The notes under the pieces: model-generated | Database searches by the model: none | The model's input: only the letters and a program-made list of their open reading frames with translations | Told to the model about the DNA's origin: nothing | DNA from: Cognataquiflexum rubidum | GTDB taxonomy: Bacteria; Bacteroidota; Bacteroidia; Cytophagales; Cyclobacteriaceae | Direction: 5' to 3' | DNA length: 64,000 nucleotides | Assembly (NCBI RefSeq): GCF_022538115.1 | Contig: NZ_JAKZAL010000002.1 | Location: 62,001-126,000, forward strand | Translations under genes and position numbers: made by a program | Shown: piece after piece, positions 10,501 through 18,384 of the stretch | How positions within the stretch are numbered: the stretch's first letter is position 1 | Layout of the letters: each line of letters begins with the position of its first letter

Positions 10501-12221
10501 GTAAAAGTAAAAGAAGAAGTAGTTCCAGATTTGACAGTGACCGTAGATGCAGGCTGAGTAATGACCAACACATCCGAAGCTGCCAAATATCCCGTGGAAG
10601 AAAAATTTACTATATGTGTTCCTGCATTGCCTGTAAAATAAACGGTGACACTTGTATTGCCAACAGGAATAGAAACACTTGTAATCGCTGTTCCACCGGA
10701 AGCTGCTGCAAAGAATTGCCCTCCGGTAGCTCCCGAACTTGAAAGGTTGACCGTAGCAGCTGCAGTCGTAGGGCCATTTCGGGTGATCGTATATTCAGCC
10801 CGTGTGCCTATGTTGATATCATTGGGACTGGATACTGTGAGAAAGGCTTGATAGCTGATTCTGATTTGGCCATTTGCTCCGGATCCACCGGTTCTAGTGC
10901 TGCTAGTTCTCGCCGATCCCGAACCTCCACCTCCGGGGAAACCACCTGCCACACCATTTTGGTTTCCATTGTCAGGAGCGGTTCCACCCGCACCACCATC
11001 AGTAGGAGCGGAGCCCCCTGTTCTACCTGATCCATTATTTCCAATTTGAGAAGAACCGGCAGAAGAACCGCCTCCTCCGCCCCTTGTAGTGGTTGAATTG
11101 GCCCCATTGCCACCGCTAAACCGGATATCTCCACTGCCCTCAGATGATTGTCCCCCAGAAGTTCCATTAGTGGTATTGTTAGCGACAGAATTCCCTCCTT
11201 TTGCAAGCAAAGTGGTGGTATTGACAAACCATGAATCACCACCGGCAGAGGTGGAATTACTTCCCGCTCCTACAGAATAGGAAATTGAAGAGCCTGATGT
11301 CACTGAAAGGACAGAAGAGGAATATGCACCCCCACCCCCGCCACCCCCGCCACCGCTGGAGGTTCTGGTTGAACCTCTACCACCGCCGCCCCAGGCTTCG
11401 ACCCTAAGGAAGGTGACACCAGCAGGAACATTAAAGGAGTCGTTTCCTACGGTGGTTATAGTTTCGGATATTTCAATTCTTTGTTCATTAACTACAATCT
11501 GCTGAGCTGCCCAGGTTTCTGATTCTGATGCGGTAGCCGTCTTTGTTCCTGTAGTCCCTGCTGTCGCCTGTACATAAGTTGCCAACATATTTGAGGGCAT
11601 TCCTTCTGATGTATTCGGCTCATCATAGCGTTCAGTGGTACCCGAAGCCGGTATGTAAGTACCATTTTTTTTATTTGTATAAAATGCAAGAACCAATTGA
11701 TCGTTTGCTGTCGTGGTAACGGTTGGTGCCACCACCGATGTGGATGAACTTGAAGAGGAAATACCATTTGAAACCGCGATAGGTGAAGTTTGATTAGCAC
11801 CTGAAATCCTGGAAATCCCAACAGCCCATTTTCCACCTGCTCTAAAGGCATAGGAAGAAGGTTCACTTGAGGTAGCGATTTTCCAATAGGTTGCCATACC
11901 CACGTTGCTGCTTTGGTCGGTTCGAAGTATAAGCGTCCATCCGGTTGGTATGCTTAAGGTGGCGCCAGTTCCAGATTCAAACATAATTCCGGCGATAAGC
12001 AAATCACCTGTCGTAGTTCCGGTTGGTCTGAGAACTGTTCCGGAACTCGTACCAGAACCAACTGCAGTTGCCGAACTCTGCCATACCGCTTGTCCAAAAC
12101 CATTTTCTGTACTTACAATAAGCAGAATAGCGACTAAGCCAAAAAAAGTTTTGGACCTGCTAATCAACAAGAATATCAGGCTTGAAAGCCACACGCTGTA
12201 TTTTGAAATATCTGAACCCAT
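4548..12221 (-). CDS. Giant T9SS-sorted surface protein with MBG, glycine-rich and Ig-like repeats
   Basis: This 2557-residue secreted protein begins with a long N-terminal signal (hydrophobic LVAILLIVS, then NGFGQ). In order: a beta-sandwich (about 45-250); a first glycine-rich domain (about 256-455, GGGRGSTRTSSGGGGG); two near-identical 168-residue units (559-894) with MBG-type repeats; a second copy of the first beta-sandwich (about 897-1095); two more MBG repeats (1097-1257, KVYGQADPDLTYTVTGF); bacterial Ig-like domains (about 1257-1570); a second glycine-rich domain (about 1575-1770); a repeat-rich stretch resembling beta-helix; and a type IX C-terminal sorting domain (about 2475-2557, APYPNPFVDQTRIRF to GIYILQVI). 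By family it is exported through the outer membrane by the type IX system and attached to the surface, probably as an adhesin. It starts the fimbrial-like locus. Confidence 0.85.
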   Translation of the reverse strand: MGSDISKYSVWLSSLIFLLISRSKTFFGLVAILLIVSTENGFGQAVWQSSATAVGSGTSSGTVLRPTGTTTGDLLIAGIMFESGTGATLSIPTGWTLILRTDQSSNVGMATYWKIATSSEPSSYAFRAGGKWAVGISRISGANQTSPIAVSNGISSSSSSTSVVAPTVTTTANDQLVLAFYTNKKNGTYIPASGTTERYDEPNTSEGMPSNMLATYVQATAGTTGTKTATASESETWAAQQIVVNEQRIEISETITTVGNDSFNVPAGVTFLRVEAWGGGGRGSTRTSSGGGGGGGGGAYSSSVLSVTSGSSISYSVGAGSNSTSAGGDSWFVNTTTLLAKGGNSVANNTTNGTSGGQSSEGSGDIRFSGGNGANSTTTRGGGGGSSAGSSQIGNNGSGRTGGSAPTDGGAGGTAPDNGNQNGVAGGFPGGGGSGSARTSSTRTGGSGANGQIRISYQAFLTVSSPNDINIGTRAEYTITRNGPTTAAATVNLSSSGATGGQFFAAASGGTAITSVSIPVGNTSVTVYFTGNAGTHIVNFSSTGYLAASDVLVITQPASTVTVKSGTTSSFTFTGSAQGPGVSDFDFTGSAGTKSVLYTGVSPTTYNSATPPTNAGTYQVIASVAADSNFGSANSLPFAFTITRATVTITPDAGQSKFIGGPDPVLTFQSSGWLGLDNATLLQGALSRAAGEAAGFYPITLGNLTETSGNYLLALTEGVQFEIKPGSTVTIKSGTSDSYTFTGTAQGPGINDFTFTGSSGAKTILYSGTGSTVYNSATPPTNAGSYQVVASVVADSNFGSANSLPFAFTINRATVTITPDAGQSKFIGEVDPVLSFQSTGWIAPNNSSLLGGTLSRTAGETLGNYPITLGSLTETSGNYSLEFTAGVQFEIKIDPSMPVIEGTRTHVNNSETSSHTISLPTGIQTGDLILVTFRIRDSRTVTSGPSGWNNLVDANNSGRTYVYYKTAQGSSENFSIGLSGSSRIAVVSYRISNWENTPQVAVTSSGTNPPNLNPGWGESPALFLAGLTFRESDQSISGIPSGFSNLIVAENTSNESNRYFEVGLVQKFSSASSEDPSSFSSGGANPTSFTIAIKGKRKVLTVVANPLSKVYGQADPDLTYTVTGFQDADNESILTGSLSRTAGQNVGTYAISQGNLAASDYIIEFTSADFSITPKTLSITPDSGQFKIVGESDPETLTFQTSGFEFSDTNSLLTGKLSRNEGEAAGFYPITLGTLNETSGNYTIDFTAGIPFEIRSNPSQYIVTSSTINPRAGSIISISAQLADKNGNAVAESGRVLTWSELIGTTGSFSSATSTTNTQGIATVQFTTSSSVGVSTNITASGSEGLFGTSPAILTVDVIPTQLIFVQNPSGSNTVAGQAFATQPIVQIRDAEGNLVSTATKVVTLSLIGGLGELRGNITLNAVNGVATFSGLNIDLVGSDKVILAESEGLTSATTSTFTITPAPASLFTKYAGDQQATQVGTAVDIAPAVRVQDIFGNPISGVSVSFAVTSLGSSIEPTTAVLTNEEGIASLLSWTLGSATGQNTLTASTSGFSTLTFTALGSENLQISVFPTNTWTVPPGVTEITVEAWGAGGGGGGVSEGSNRVGAGGGGGAYAKSVLKVSPNQVLNISIGTGGTAGSSSANGGNGGDSRVSFNTSDLVRAKGGIGGQSRTSGNSAPKGGSAGSIDESIGDTRTAGGNGLNGSGSGGSTGAGGNGANGGAGGAARTTAGTGNSGSAPGGGGGGGRDDDNNNRSGGAGGLGKINITYPQPVNQFRAATSGNWEDENTWEQQFSNGQFAKINSKPAANSNAVISAENIKVTVSNDLSVSGSITVVSDGELVLASGKNLTLNSGSTLSIGNEGILTLPSNGLVLGAGTVAINKGSTLAIAHPEGVKATSTAGGAIQNTGTRTFSEEAEYIYNGTAPQVIGNGLPAVVNGLVINNPTTVTLDRPLKLAVDLKVNTGTLELDETLTVDLDLELNGSSSVLVKEGKTLQADLLSNIRTNNNSKIILQPEAKYFNLGISTPRLEVRQNLTGTRGWRMMGAPVRETTYQDFLGEIESQGFPGSTRPNLQPNVLWWDETDAGTTAQGWRQPVNISQQVNSGKGHYVFVFGGAKLPGGSSESYSDVLPLTVATTGQELNLNSGGFTFDISYTQRNNQITSQNNNFTEVSITDAGFNLISNPTASYIDFHKAAGWQKTNIDQTIYIWNQNRNNGNGGFELFQGSDPTNLIAPFQAFWIKANAPDPVLTMNNEAKSFATSSFFGRVLEESPKTEALKIKLNVSSAKMEAESILRFSAEGKDEKDEWDAYQLESLGNNWLLLYSYGSPKENTPLAINHLNLPEETEEKSIPLNLAAAWEGKPFGDDYLLTWELPAEWPSNRKVVLMDHISEKAIDMTKVLEYSFNFEAPTSSNPNLRIDGQGMKSPQAVVFSSPFESGNPNARVNPESPKRPFTIVIGYQGKGTEPEYRPELPKLYAPYPNPFVDQTRIRFYLPVTAKAEIKIFDTNGVTVGQFDAAEYLSGIHELDWAPAGNRLHAGIYILQVITGENVLTQKLLKK
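9540..10043 (-). repeat. 504-bp internal repeat, second unit
   Basis: Second of two tandem 504-bp units in the adhesin, residues 727-894. It opens STVTIKSGTSDSYTFTGTAQ and includes an MBG repeat. The stretch 9747-9840 is nearly identical in DNA to 10251-10344, exactly 504 bases away. Confidence 0.85.
10044..10547 (-). repeat. 504-bp internal repeat, first unit
   Basis: First tandem unit, residues 559-726, opening STVTVKSGTTSSFTFTGSAQ. Conservation is strongest where both encode DSNFGSANSLPFAFTI and RATVTITPDAGQSKFIG. The near-identity of DNA, not only protein, points to recent duplication or gene conversion. Confidence 0.85.
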
Positions 12222-12542
12222 TTGATGTTTAAAAATTTACTTGCGAGTAAAATGTGGGTCAAAACTTGATTTATATTATTTATAAAACAATTTAAATGTA
12301 TCTAAATGCTTTTTTATGTATTTAAAATGTATTTTCAATCAGTATCAAATTCAATTTCTCTACAGGTTTTTTATTCTATTTCAAAAATCCGACAGAAAGA
12401 ATATGGGTAAATGTCAGGTAGAACCTAAAAAACAAGGACTAAAAAATACCAAAAATGAAAAAGGTTGATAGAAGAAATAAAGCAAAAGCCCATTTTTTTC
12501 CACCAACCTTTTAATCTTTCAATTTTTAATCTTCCAATTACC
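12222..12542. other. 321-base AT-rich spacer
   Basis: No gene is supported. The half next to the adhesin start is very AT-rich and should hold its promoter, though I find no clean TAnnTTTG box. The other half holds a hairpin (12458-12512) and a C-poor sense-strand tract that follows the dienelactone hydrolase stop. Confidence 0.5.
12458..12512 (-). terminator. Candidate terminator after the dienelactone hydrolase gene
   Basis: AAAAGGTTG and CAACCTTTT are perfect 9-base inverted arms about 36 bases apart, and on the minus strand the second arm runs into a T-rich stretch. The long loop makes it weaker than a classical terminator. Confidence 0.35.
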
Positions 12543-13406
12543 TCACTCAAACTTCCCCTTCAAATACCCCAAAGCCATGCCGTATGCTTCTTTGGTCAAT
12601 TCAGGATCATGTTTTGGGTTGGAAGGATTTGAAAATCCATGGACGCCGGGGAAGATCTTATATTCCAGTTCTTTTCCGGCTTTGTTCATCGCACCGGCAA
12701 ATTCTTCGATGACTGCTTTGGAGATGTATTCTTCAGTAGCAAATAGACCCAAAACATCAGAATTAAGGGTTTTCAATTGCTCCACATCCCGTACCGGCAT
12801 GCCGTAATAGATGATGGAACCCACGTTTTGTTTGCCTAGTAAAAGTGCGGATTTCAATGACCATCCACCTCCGAAGCACCAGCCTACATTGGCGATTTTA
12901 GCATCTTTACCTGCAAAATCCCTAGCACCAAGGACGATAGCCTCCAGTCTTTTTTCGTCAGTTCCCCGCATAAATCCGCCTGCTTCCTGTGGATTGGAAG
13001 TTACCTTGCCATCATACATGTCGATGGCGATCACGTTGACATTTCCTCCAAGGTCAGTGTAAAATTTGTCTGATTCGGCTTTGATATTGTCATTGAGACC
13101 CCACCATTCCTGGTAGACAAAAAGCCAGTTGTTTGATGGTTTCTTCGCTTTGATCAGATAGCCGTTGGCTTTTTTTCCATCTGCGGTTGGGAAAGTTGTC
13201 ATTTCACCCAATGGATTAAAGTCAAAAGGAACCGGGGAAGGATGGAAAGCAACGAACTTGGGATCGTCAAGGAACGCGATCATTTCTGAAGGACCGGTGT
13301 GGCACATGGTGATTTCGTCAGAAACGATTAGGGTTTCTTTTTCGGATACTTTCCAGCCAATGAGGCCGATAAGGATCAGATTGAGGTAGATGATGATTTT
13401 GTACAT
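12543..13406 (-). CDS. Dienelactone hydrolase family protein, membrane-anchored or secreted
   Basis: The 287-residue alpha/beta hydrolase has a short N-terminal hydrophobic segment (IIIYLNLILIGLIGW), so it is likely exported or anchored. Dienelactone hydrolases use a Cys-Asp-His triad; here the nucleophile is Cys177 in VGWCFGGGWS and the His is His256 in GVHGFS. Where the family usually has Asp, in a segment like lGlfGe.D, this protein has LGLFATEEYIS, so Glu225 or Glu226 would have to serve. The physiological substrate is unknown; the family also contains general carboxylesterases. It is a single gene, divergent from the M14 peptidase gene. Confidence 0.8.
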   Translation of the reverse strand: MYKIIIYLNLILIGLIGWKVSEKETLIVSDEITMCHTGPSEMIAFLDDPKFVAFHPSPVPFDFNPLGEMTTFPTADGKKANGYLIKAKKPSNNWLFVYQEWWGLNDNIKAESDKFYTDLGGNVNVIAIDMYDGKVTSNPQEAGGFMRGTDEKRLEAIVLGARDFAGKDAKIANVGWCFGGGWSLKSALLLGKQNVGSIIYYGMPVRDVEQLKTLNSDVLGLFATEEYISKAVIEEFAGAMNKAGKELEYKIFPGVHGFSNPSNPKHDPELTKEAYGMALGYLKGKFE

Positions 13407-13570
13407 AGGGTTAGTTTTTGGTTAGAACTGTTTAAAATAGCGATTGTTGGCCTGTCGGTAAAGAGAAAAGATGCCTACTGCAATGAAAGGAAACAGTAGG
13501 TTCAAATTTAACCAATTTGAATTTGGAATATGACCAATCAAACCTTTTTCTTTCCGATTACAATCCCGCT

Positions 13571-13602
13571 TTTGGTTTGGAAAAAGGTCCGTGCTAAATT
13601 GA
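13571..13602 (+). promoter_or_regulatory. Candidate promoter of the M14 peptidase gene
   Basis: TTTG at 13571-13574, a 20-base spacer and TAAATTGA at 13595-13602, one mismatch from TAnnTTTG. Transcription would start roughly 20 bases before the ATG at 13628. Confidence 0.35.
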
Positions 13603-13627
13603 AAAAAATACCTAACAACAGATACTT

Positions 13628-16342
13628 ATGAGAAAATTTTACTTCTTGTGGGCAATAGTAGGTTTGTTGACCTTTACTACTGCCTTTTCCCAAAGCATCC
13701 CCACCCCGAAGGAACATTTTGGTTTTGAGATAGGGGAAGACTACAAATTGGCTACCTACACTGCCACAGATGCTTATTTTAGAAAATTGGCTGCCCTTTC
13801 GGACCGCGTAAAGTTCGTAGAAATCGGACCGACTGAGGAAGGAAGGCAAATGCCCATGATGATCATCACCTCCCCCGAAAACCACAAGAAATTAGACCGG
13901 TATAAAGAGATTTCCCAACTGCTTGCAAGGGCTGAAATCACAGAAGAAGAGGCCAAAAAGTTATCTGTTGAGGGAAAACCTGTGGTTTGGATTGATGGCG
14001 GTTTGCACTCTACAGAGACTGTAGGCTCGCATCAGTTGATCCCGACTTACTACGAATTAGTCAGCAGCAATGATCCTGAAATCCTCCGCTTTCTTGACGA
14101 CCTGATCATTCTGATGGTGCAGGTCAATCCTGACGGACAGGAGATTGTCACCAATTGGTACATGGGTCCTTCTGATGTCAAAAAGAGAAATATGAACAGC
14201 CCTTACATGTACCAAAAGTACGTGGGTCATGACAACAACAGGGATTTTTTCATGATGAACATGAAAGAAACCACCAATACTTCACTGCAACAATATGTGG
14301 AGTGGCTTCCACAAATCATCTACAACCACCATCAGACCTCGCCAGCAGGAACTGTAGTAGCAGGGCCTCCTTACAGGGATCCTTTCAACCATGTTTTTGA
14401 TCCTTTGATCATGACAAGCTTGGACGGAGTAGGTGCTGCGATGATCAACAGACTCAATTTGGAAGGAAGACCCGGTTATACCCGTCTTGGTGGATCGGTG
14501 TTTTCTTCATGGTGGAACGGTGGCTTGCGTACCACGCCGTATTTTCACAACATGATCGGTATCCTGACAGAAATCACCGGAGGGCCGACACCTTCCGAGA
14601 TTCTTTTGGTGCCGGACAGATTGATCCCGACCCATGCCACGCCATTTCCAATCGAGCCTCAGGCTTGGAGTTTCAAAAAATCAATCGACTACTCTGTTTC
14701 GCTGAACTTTGCGATTTTGGATTTTGCCAGTAGAAATGATGACGCCATCCTTTACAACATCTATAAGATGGGGAAAAACAGCATCGACCGTGGCAATATG
14801 GATTATTGGACCAAATATCCAAAGAGGTCTGCGGCTGTGCAGGCTGCCTATGACAAGGCCAAAGAAAAGAAGTCAGCCGACGATCCCGAAATGGCTTTTT
14901 ATGGTATGAGAAGCGGATTGCCAAAGCAATATTTCGATTCGGTTTTTCAGGATATGGACCTTCGCGATCCAAGAGGATTTATCCTTCCCGCCGATCAGGC
15001 TGACTTCCCGACTGCAGTAAGGTTTATCAATGCCTTGATCAAATCCGGTATTTTGGTTCATAAAGCCACCGCTGAATTTACCGTGAATGACAAAAAATAT
15101 CCAGCAGGTTCTTTTGTGGTCAAGTCTGCTCAGGCATTCCGTCCACACGTTTTGGATATGTTTGAGCCACAGGATCATCCTAATGATTTTGAATTTCCGG
15201 GAGGTCCTCCAAAGCGTCCATACGATGCAGCGGGATGGACACTGGCATACCAGATGGGCGTGGAGTTTGACAGGATTATGGAGGGTTTTGATGGGCCATT
15301 TGAGAGAATCGCTTATGGTCAGGTCCAAAGTTTTCCTGAGATGAAAGTGCCTTCCGGTTCAGGATTCTTGATTGATGCCAGAGCAAACAATGCCTTTATT
15401 GCAGTCAATGATTTGCTAAAATCAGGGGCGGAAGTTTCAAGGACAACTTCAACTGTTTCAGGATTGCCTGCAGGGAGTTTCTACGTTTCTGGTGGTAAGG
15501 CTGTATTAGATAAAGCCGCAAAAGAATTTGGGGTAAAGCTTGTCTCAAGTTCAAAACCTGCCGGTGCAGTCAAAATCAAACCTGCAAGAATTGCCTTGTT
15601 TGACCATTATGGAGGTTCTATGCCTTCAGGTTGGGTAAGGTGGATGATGGAGCAATACCATTTTCCATTCCAGGTTATTTTCCCACAGGACATTGACAAA
15701 GGTGATTTGAAATCCAAATATGATGTCATCTTATTTATCGGTGCAGGCGCACCGGGTACGATCAGAAGCTGGGGTGGCATGCCTAAAGCAGAAGACATCG
15801 ATGCACAATACCACAAACTCCTTGGCAATGTGACAAAAGACAAGTCAGTACCTGAATTGAAAAAATTCATGGAAGCGGGAGGAAATGTGGTAGCTGTAGG
15901 AGCGAGCACTTCACTCGCTTACGATCTTGGATTGCCTGTGACCAATGCCTTGCTTGAAAAACTACCTGATGGAAGAGAAAGACAATTGACCGGTGAAAAA
16001 TATTACATTCCGGGAAGTATCCTGAAAGCAAATCTTGATTCCTCAGCTCCGGCAAACTGGGGAATGGGAGAATCTGCCAACATGGTATTCAATAATAGCC
16101 CGGTATTCAACCTTGCCCCTGATGCACTGATCAAAGGCATCAAACCTTTGGCTTGGTTCGGAACAGAATCACCGCTTATATCCGGTTGGGCTTGGGGACA
16201 ATCTTACCTGAGAAACGGTGTGGTTGCTTTTGAAGCGCCGATCGGAAAAGGAAAACTGGTAGCTTTCGGACCTGAGATCACTTTCAGGGCGCAGGCACAC
16301 AATACTTTCAAGTTGTTGTTTAATCAGCTTTATGTGAAATAA
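13628..16342 (+). CDS. Secreted M14-family zinc carboxypeptidase-like protein
   Basis: The 904-residue product has a signal peptide (MRKFYFLWAIVGLLTFTTAF, cut before QSIP) and an M14 catalytic domain. The HxxE zinc motif is His127-S-T-Glu130 in DGGLHSTE, followed by the NPDG segment (about 167-170) and a distal His in IYNHHQTSP (234/235). A long C-terminal half, about residues 560-900, follows; it includes KPARIALFDHYGGSMPSGW and a glutamine-amidotransferase-like fold seems likely. Such long M14 proteins are common in Bacteroidota and presumably process peptides in the periplasm or outside the cell. No T9SS sorting domain is visible. Monocistronic, with a terminator directly after. Confidence 0.85.
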   Translation: MRKFYFLWAIVGLLTFTTAFSQSIPTPKEHFGFEIGEDYKLATYTATDAYFRKLAALSDRVKFVEIGPTEEGRQMPMMIITSPENHKKLDRYKEISQLLARAEITEEEAKKLSVEGKPVVWIDGGLHSTETVGSHQLIPTYYELVSSNDPEILRFLDDLIILMVQVNPDGQEIVTNWYMGPSDVKKRNMNSPYMYQKYVGHDNNRDFFMMNMKETTNTSLQQYVEWLPQIIYNHHQTSPAGTVVAGPPYRDPFNHVFDPLIMTSLDGVGAAMINRLNLEGRPGYTRLGGSVFSSWWNGGLRTTPYFHNMIGILTEITGGPTPSEILLVPDRLIPTHATPFPIEPQAWSFKKSIDYSVSLNFAILDFASRNDDAILYNIYKMGKNSIDRGNMDYWTKYPKRSAAVQAAYDKAKEKKSADDPEMAFYGMRSGLPKQYFDSVFQDMDLRDPRGFILPADQADFPTAVRFINALIKSGILVHKATAEFTVNDKKYPAGSFVVKSAQAFRPHVLDMFEPQDHPNDFEFPGGPPKRPYDAAGWTLAYQMGVEFDRIMEGFDGPFERIAYGQVQSFPEMKVPSGSGFLIDARANNAFIAVNDLLKSGAEVSRTTSTVSGLPAGSFYVSGGKAVLDKAAKEFGVKLVSSSKPAGAVKIKPARIALFDHYGGSMPSGWVRWMMEQYHFPFQVIFPQDIDKGDLKSKYDVILFIGAGAPGTIRSWGGMPKAEDIDAQYHKLLGNVTKDKSVPELKKFMEAGGNVVAVGASTSLAYDLGLPVTNALLEKLPDGRERQLTGEKYYIPGSILKANLDSSAPANWGMGESANMVFNNSPVFNLAPDALIKGIKPLAWFGTESPLISGWAWGQSYLRNGVVAFEAPIGKGKLVAFGPEITFRAQAHNTFKLLFNQLYVK

Positions 16343-16370
16343 ATAGATTCCACTTCGTGAAATTCTCTAA

Positions 16371-16407
16371 AGGGAGATGGTATTTCAGCCATCTCTCTTT
16401 TTTTTTT
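16371..16407 (+). terminator. Rho-independent terminator after the M14 gene
   Basis: GGGAGATGG and CCATCTCTC form a stem with one wobble and an 8-base loop, followed by an uninterrupted run of about ten T. Confidence 0.85.
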
Positions 16408-16545
16408 CTATAAGGAATGATTTTACTTTATCGTTTCTATCTTTATTCGATACAAGTCAAGGTCTTTTTTCCAAGAAAATCTCTTCTGAGAAAAGGCCAA
16501 ATTGCAATTTCAAATTGTTTTAGTTCAAATAATGGTTGACATCTA

Positions 16546-17391
16546 ATGTTAAAATCTGAAAAAAAGCTTTGCATATTCATTCATTTCTTCAAAGACAATT
16601 ATTTTCCAAAATATGTCAAAGTATATGTAAAAGAGCTATCAGGATATTTTGATGAACTGATTTTGGTCACCAACCAAAGACAGGTCAGCTCGAATGAAAG
16701 TGTGCTTTTTCCAAATGTGAGGCTTTTGTTCGTGCCAAATGAAGGTTACGATATGGGGATGTTTCACAAAGCCACCAAAACAATAAACTTGGAGGATTAC
16801 AGTCAAATAGCCTGTATCAATGATTCCAATATTCTGTTCCAATCTTTGGAACCTGTTTTCAGATGGGGAAATCAGCAGCAATTGGATTTTTGGGGCTTGA
16901 TCGATTCATATGAAAAACCTTGGTTTTCGACCCATTATGACAACCACCATATTCAGAGTCATTTTTTGGTTTTCAACAAAAAAGCCATTGACCTACTGAA
17001 CAAGTTTTTTGAATCCATTGAACTTGAAAAACTGCTGAGAGAAAAAGATGTCAAAAAACTCCGTCGTTCTGTCATCAACAATTGGGAGATTGGCTTGACA
17101 CAGTTTTTTAAAAAGGAAGGTTTAAAAGTGGGGAGTTTTATTGACAGCAAGTCATTCTCAGAAAACAATGGAATCAAAAAAGCGACCAACCTGGGTCATT
17201 CTCTCTACTTCAGGCTGATTGAGGAAGGCTATCCGATGATCAAAAAGAAGGTTGTCTTTAATTCCAAATCCCTCAAATTCTTTTTTAGACCACAAATCAA
17301 GTGGGATGCCATGATGTTGAAATACGGTAAAAAAGATTGGGATATCGAAGGCTTAGTCAATGACCTAAAAAGAATGAAAATCGAACAGTAA
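16546..17391 (+). CDS. RgpF-like (rhamnan synthesis F family) glycosyltransferase
   Basis: The 281-residue cytoplasmic protein carries the motifs of the rhamnan synthesis protein F family (RgpF): an opening LCIFIHFFKDNYFPKYV, the NEGYDMGMF block (about residues 64-72), INDSN (about 90-94), and the acceptor-side blocks FWGLIDSY and SHFLVFNKKAI. By family it would add sugars to a cell-surface polysaccharide. It is followed 65 bases later by a DUF4422 protein, another polysaccharide glycosyltransferase-like family, but no larger polysaccharide cluster surrounds the pair. ATG 16546 is the only good start. Confidence 0.75.
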   Translation: MLKSEKKLCIFIHFFKDNYFPKYVKVYVKELSGYFDELILVTNQRQVSSNESVLFPNVRLLFVPNEGYDMGMFHKATKTINLEDYSQIACINDSNILFQSLEPVFRWGNQQQLDFWGLIDSYEKPWFSTHYDNHHIQSHFLVFNKKAIDLLNKFFESIELEKLLREKDVKKLRRSVINNWEIGLTQFFKKEGLKVGSFIDSKSFSENNGIKKATNLGHSLYFRLIEEGYPMIKKKVVFNSKSLKFFFRPQIKWDAMMLKYGKKDWDIEGLVNDLKRMKIEQ

Positions 17392-17456
17392 GCTTTCGAT
17401 TAGAATTATTTCTCTCGAGGCTTTTCATTAAACCGGTTTACTAAGCTAATTTGCTT

Positions 17457-18308
17457 ATGTCTTTTAATTTAAATAGAATTCCCAGACCCATGGCTGACCC
17501 TTTGGATTCGAAAATATACATCATGCATTACAAAAAGGGCATGGTTTTGAAAAACGATTCCCTGTACCGGCCTCTCATGTGCGGCAATGCATTGAATCCT
17601 GAAAAAGCCTCGGACAACATGACAGGGGATGATTCCGGTGATAATATTTCTGAAAAAAATTCTTTTTACAGCGAATTGACTGGTGCATATTGGGTCTGGA
17701 AAAATACCGACCATGAGGTCACAGGCACTTGTCACTACCGGAGATTCTACACTGTCGAGCCCGAACCGCTTTTCTACAAGATCAAGCGTTTTTTTTATTA
17801 TCCGATTGGATTGGCTGCCAAAAGGTATGGATTGATTTATACCGATGATGTGGATTTTTTCAGTTCAAAAATCTTAAATCAAGAGCAATTGAATGGTCTT
17901 CTTAGCCGTTTTGATGTCATATTGCCCCAGGCCCGCAAGTTGAGGTATTCGGTAGAGGAACACTACAGACGCTACCATGATATCCGTGATCTGGAAATTC
18001 TCCGTTCTATTCTTGAAGAAAAATGTCCGGAATACCTGCCTGCTTTTGAAGCAGTCCTTCAAGGCAATAGGCTGTATGCCAACAATATGTTTATATTGAA
18101 GCGTGAACAATACCAAAAATTCATGCCTTGGTGGTTTGGGATGATGTTTGAATTTGAGAGAAGAATCGATCTTGAAAATTATACCGGATACCAAAAAAGA
18201 ATCCTTGGCTTTATTGCGGAAAGATTACTCACGGTATGGTTCAAAAAAGAACAATTGAACTGTAAAGAACTCCAACTGATTTATTTCAAAAAGTTCAAAA
18301 AAGAATAA
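17457..18308 (+). CDS. DUF4422 glycosyltransferase-like protein
   Basis: I start this at ATG 17457 rather than the TTG two codons earlier. The 283-residue protein shows the DUF4422 pattern clearly: KIYIMHYKKG near the start, then GDDSGDNISEKN, SELTGAYWVWKN and CHYRRFY. A second conserved part is RLYANNMFILKREQ, with the C-terminal FIAERLLTVWF. DUF4422 proteins occur in capsule and O-antigen clusters and are predicted glycosyltransferases. It forms a pair with the RgpF-like gene. Acceptor and sugar cannot be told from the sequence. Confidence 0.8.
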   Translation: MSFNLNRIPRPMADPLDSKIYIMHYKKGMVLKNDSLYRPLMCGNALNPEKASDNMTGDDSGDNISEKNSFYSELTGAYWVWKNTDHEVTGTCHYRRFYTVEPEPLFYKIKRFFYYPIGLAAKRYGLIYTDDVDFFSSKILNQEQLNGLLSRFDVILPQARKLRYSVEEHYRRYHDIRDLEILRSILEEKCPEYLPAFEAVLQGNRLYANNMFILKREQYQKFMPWWFGMMFEFERRIDLENYTGYQKRILGFIAERLLTVWFKKEQLNCKELQLIYFKKFKKE

Positions 18309-18384
18309 AGATTGATCTGTCGGGAATTTGACACAGATGAAAAGTCCAAACTGCGTAATTCAATTCATTAAACTTCAAATATTC

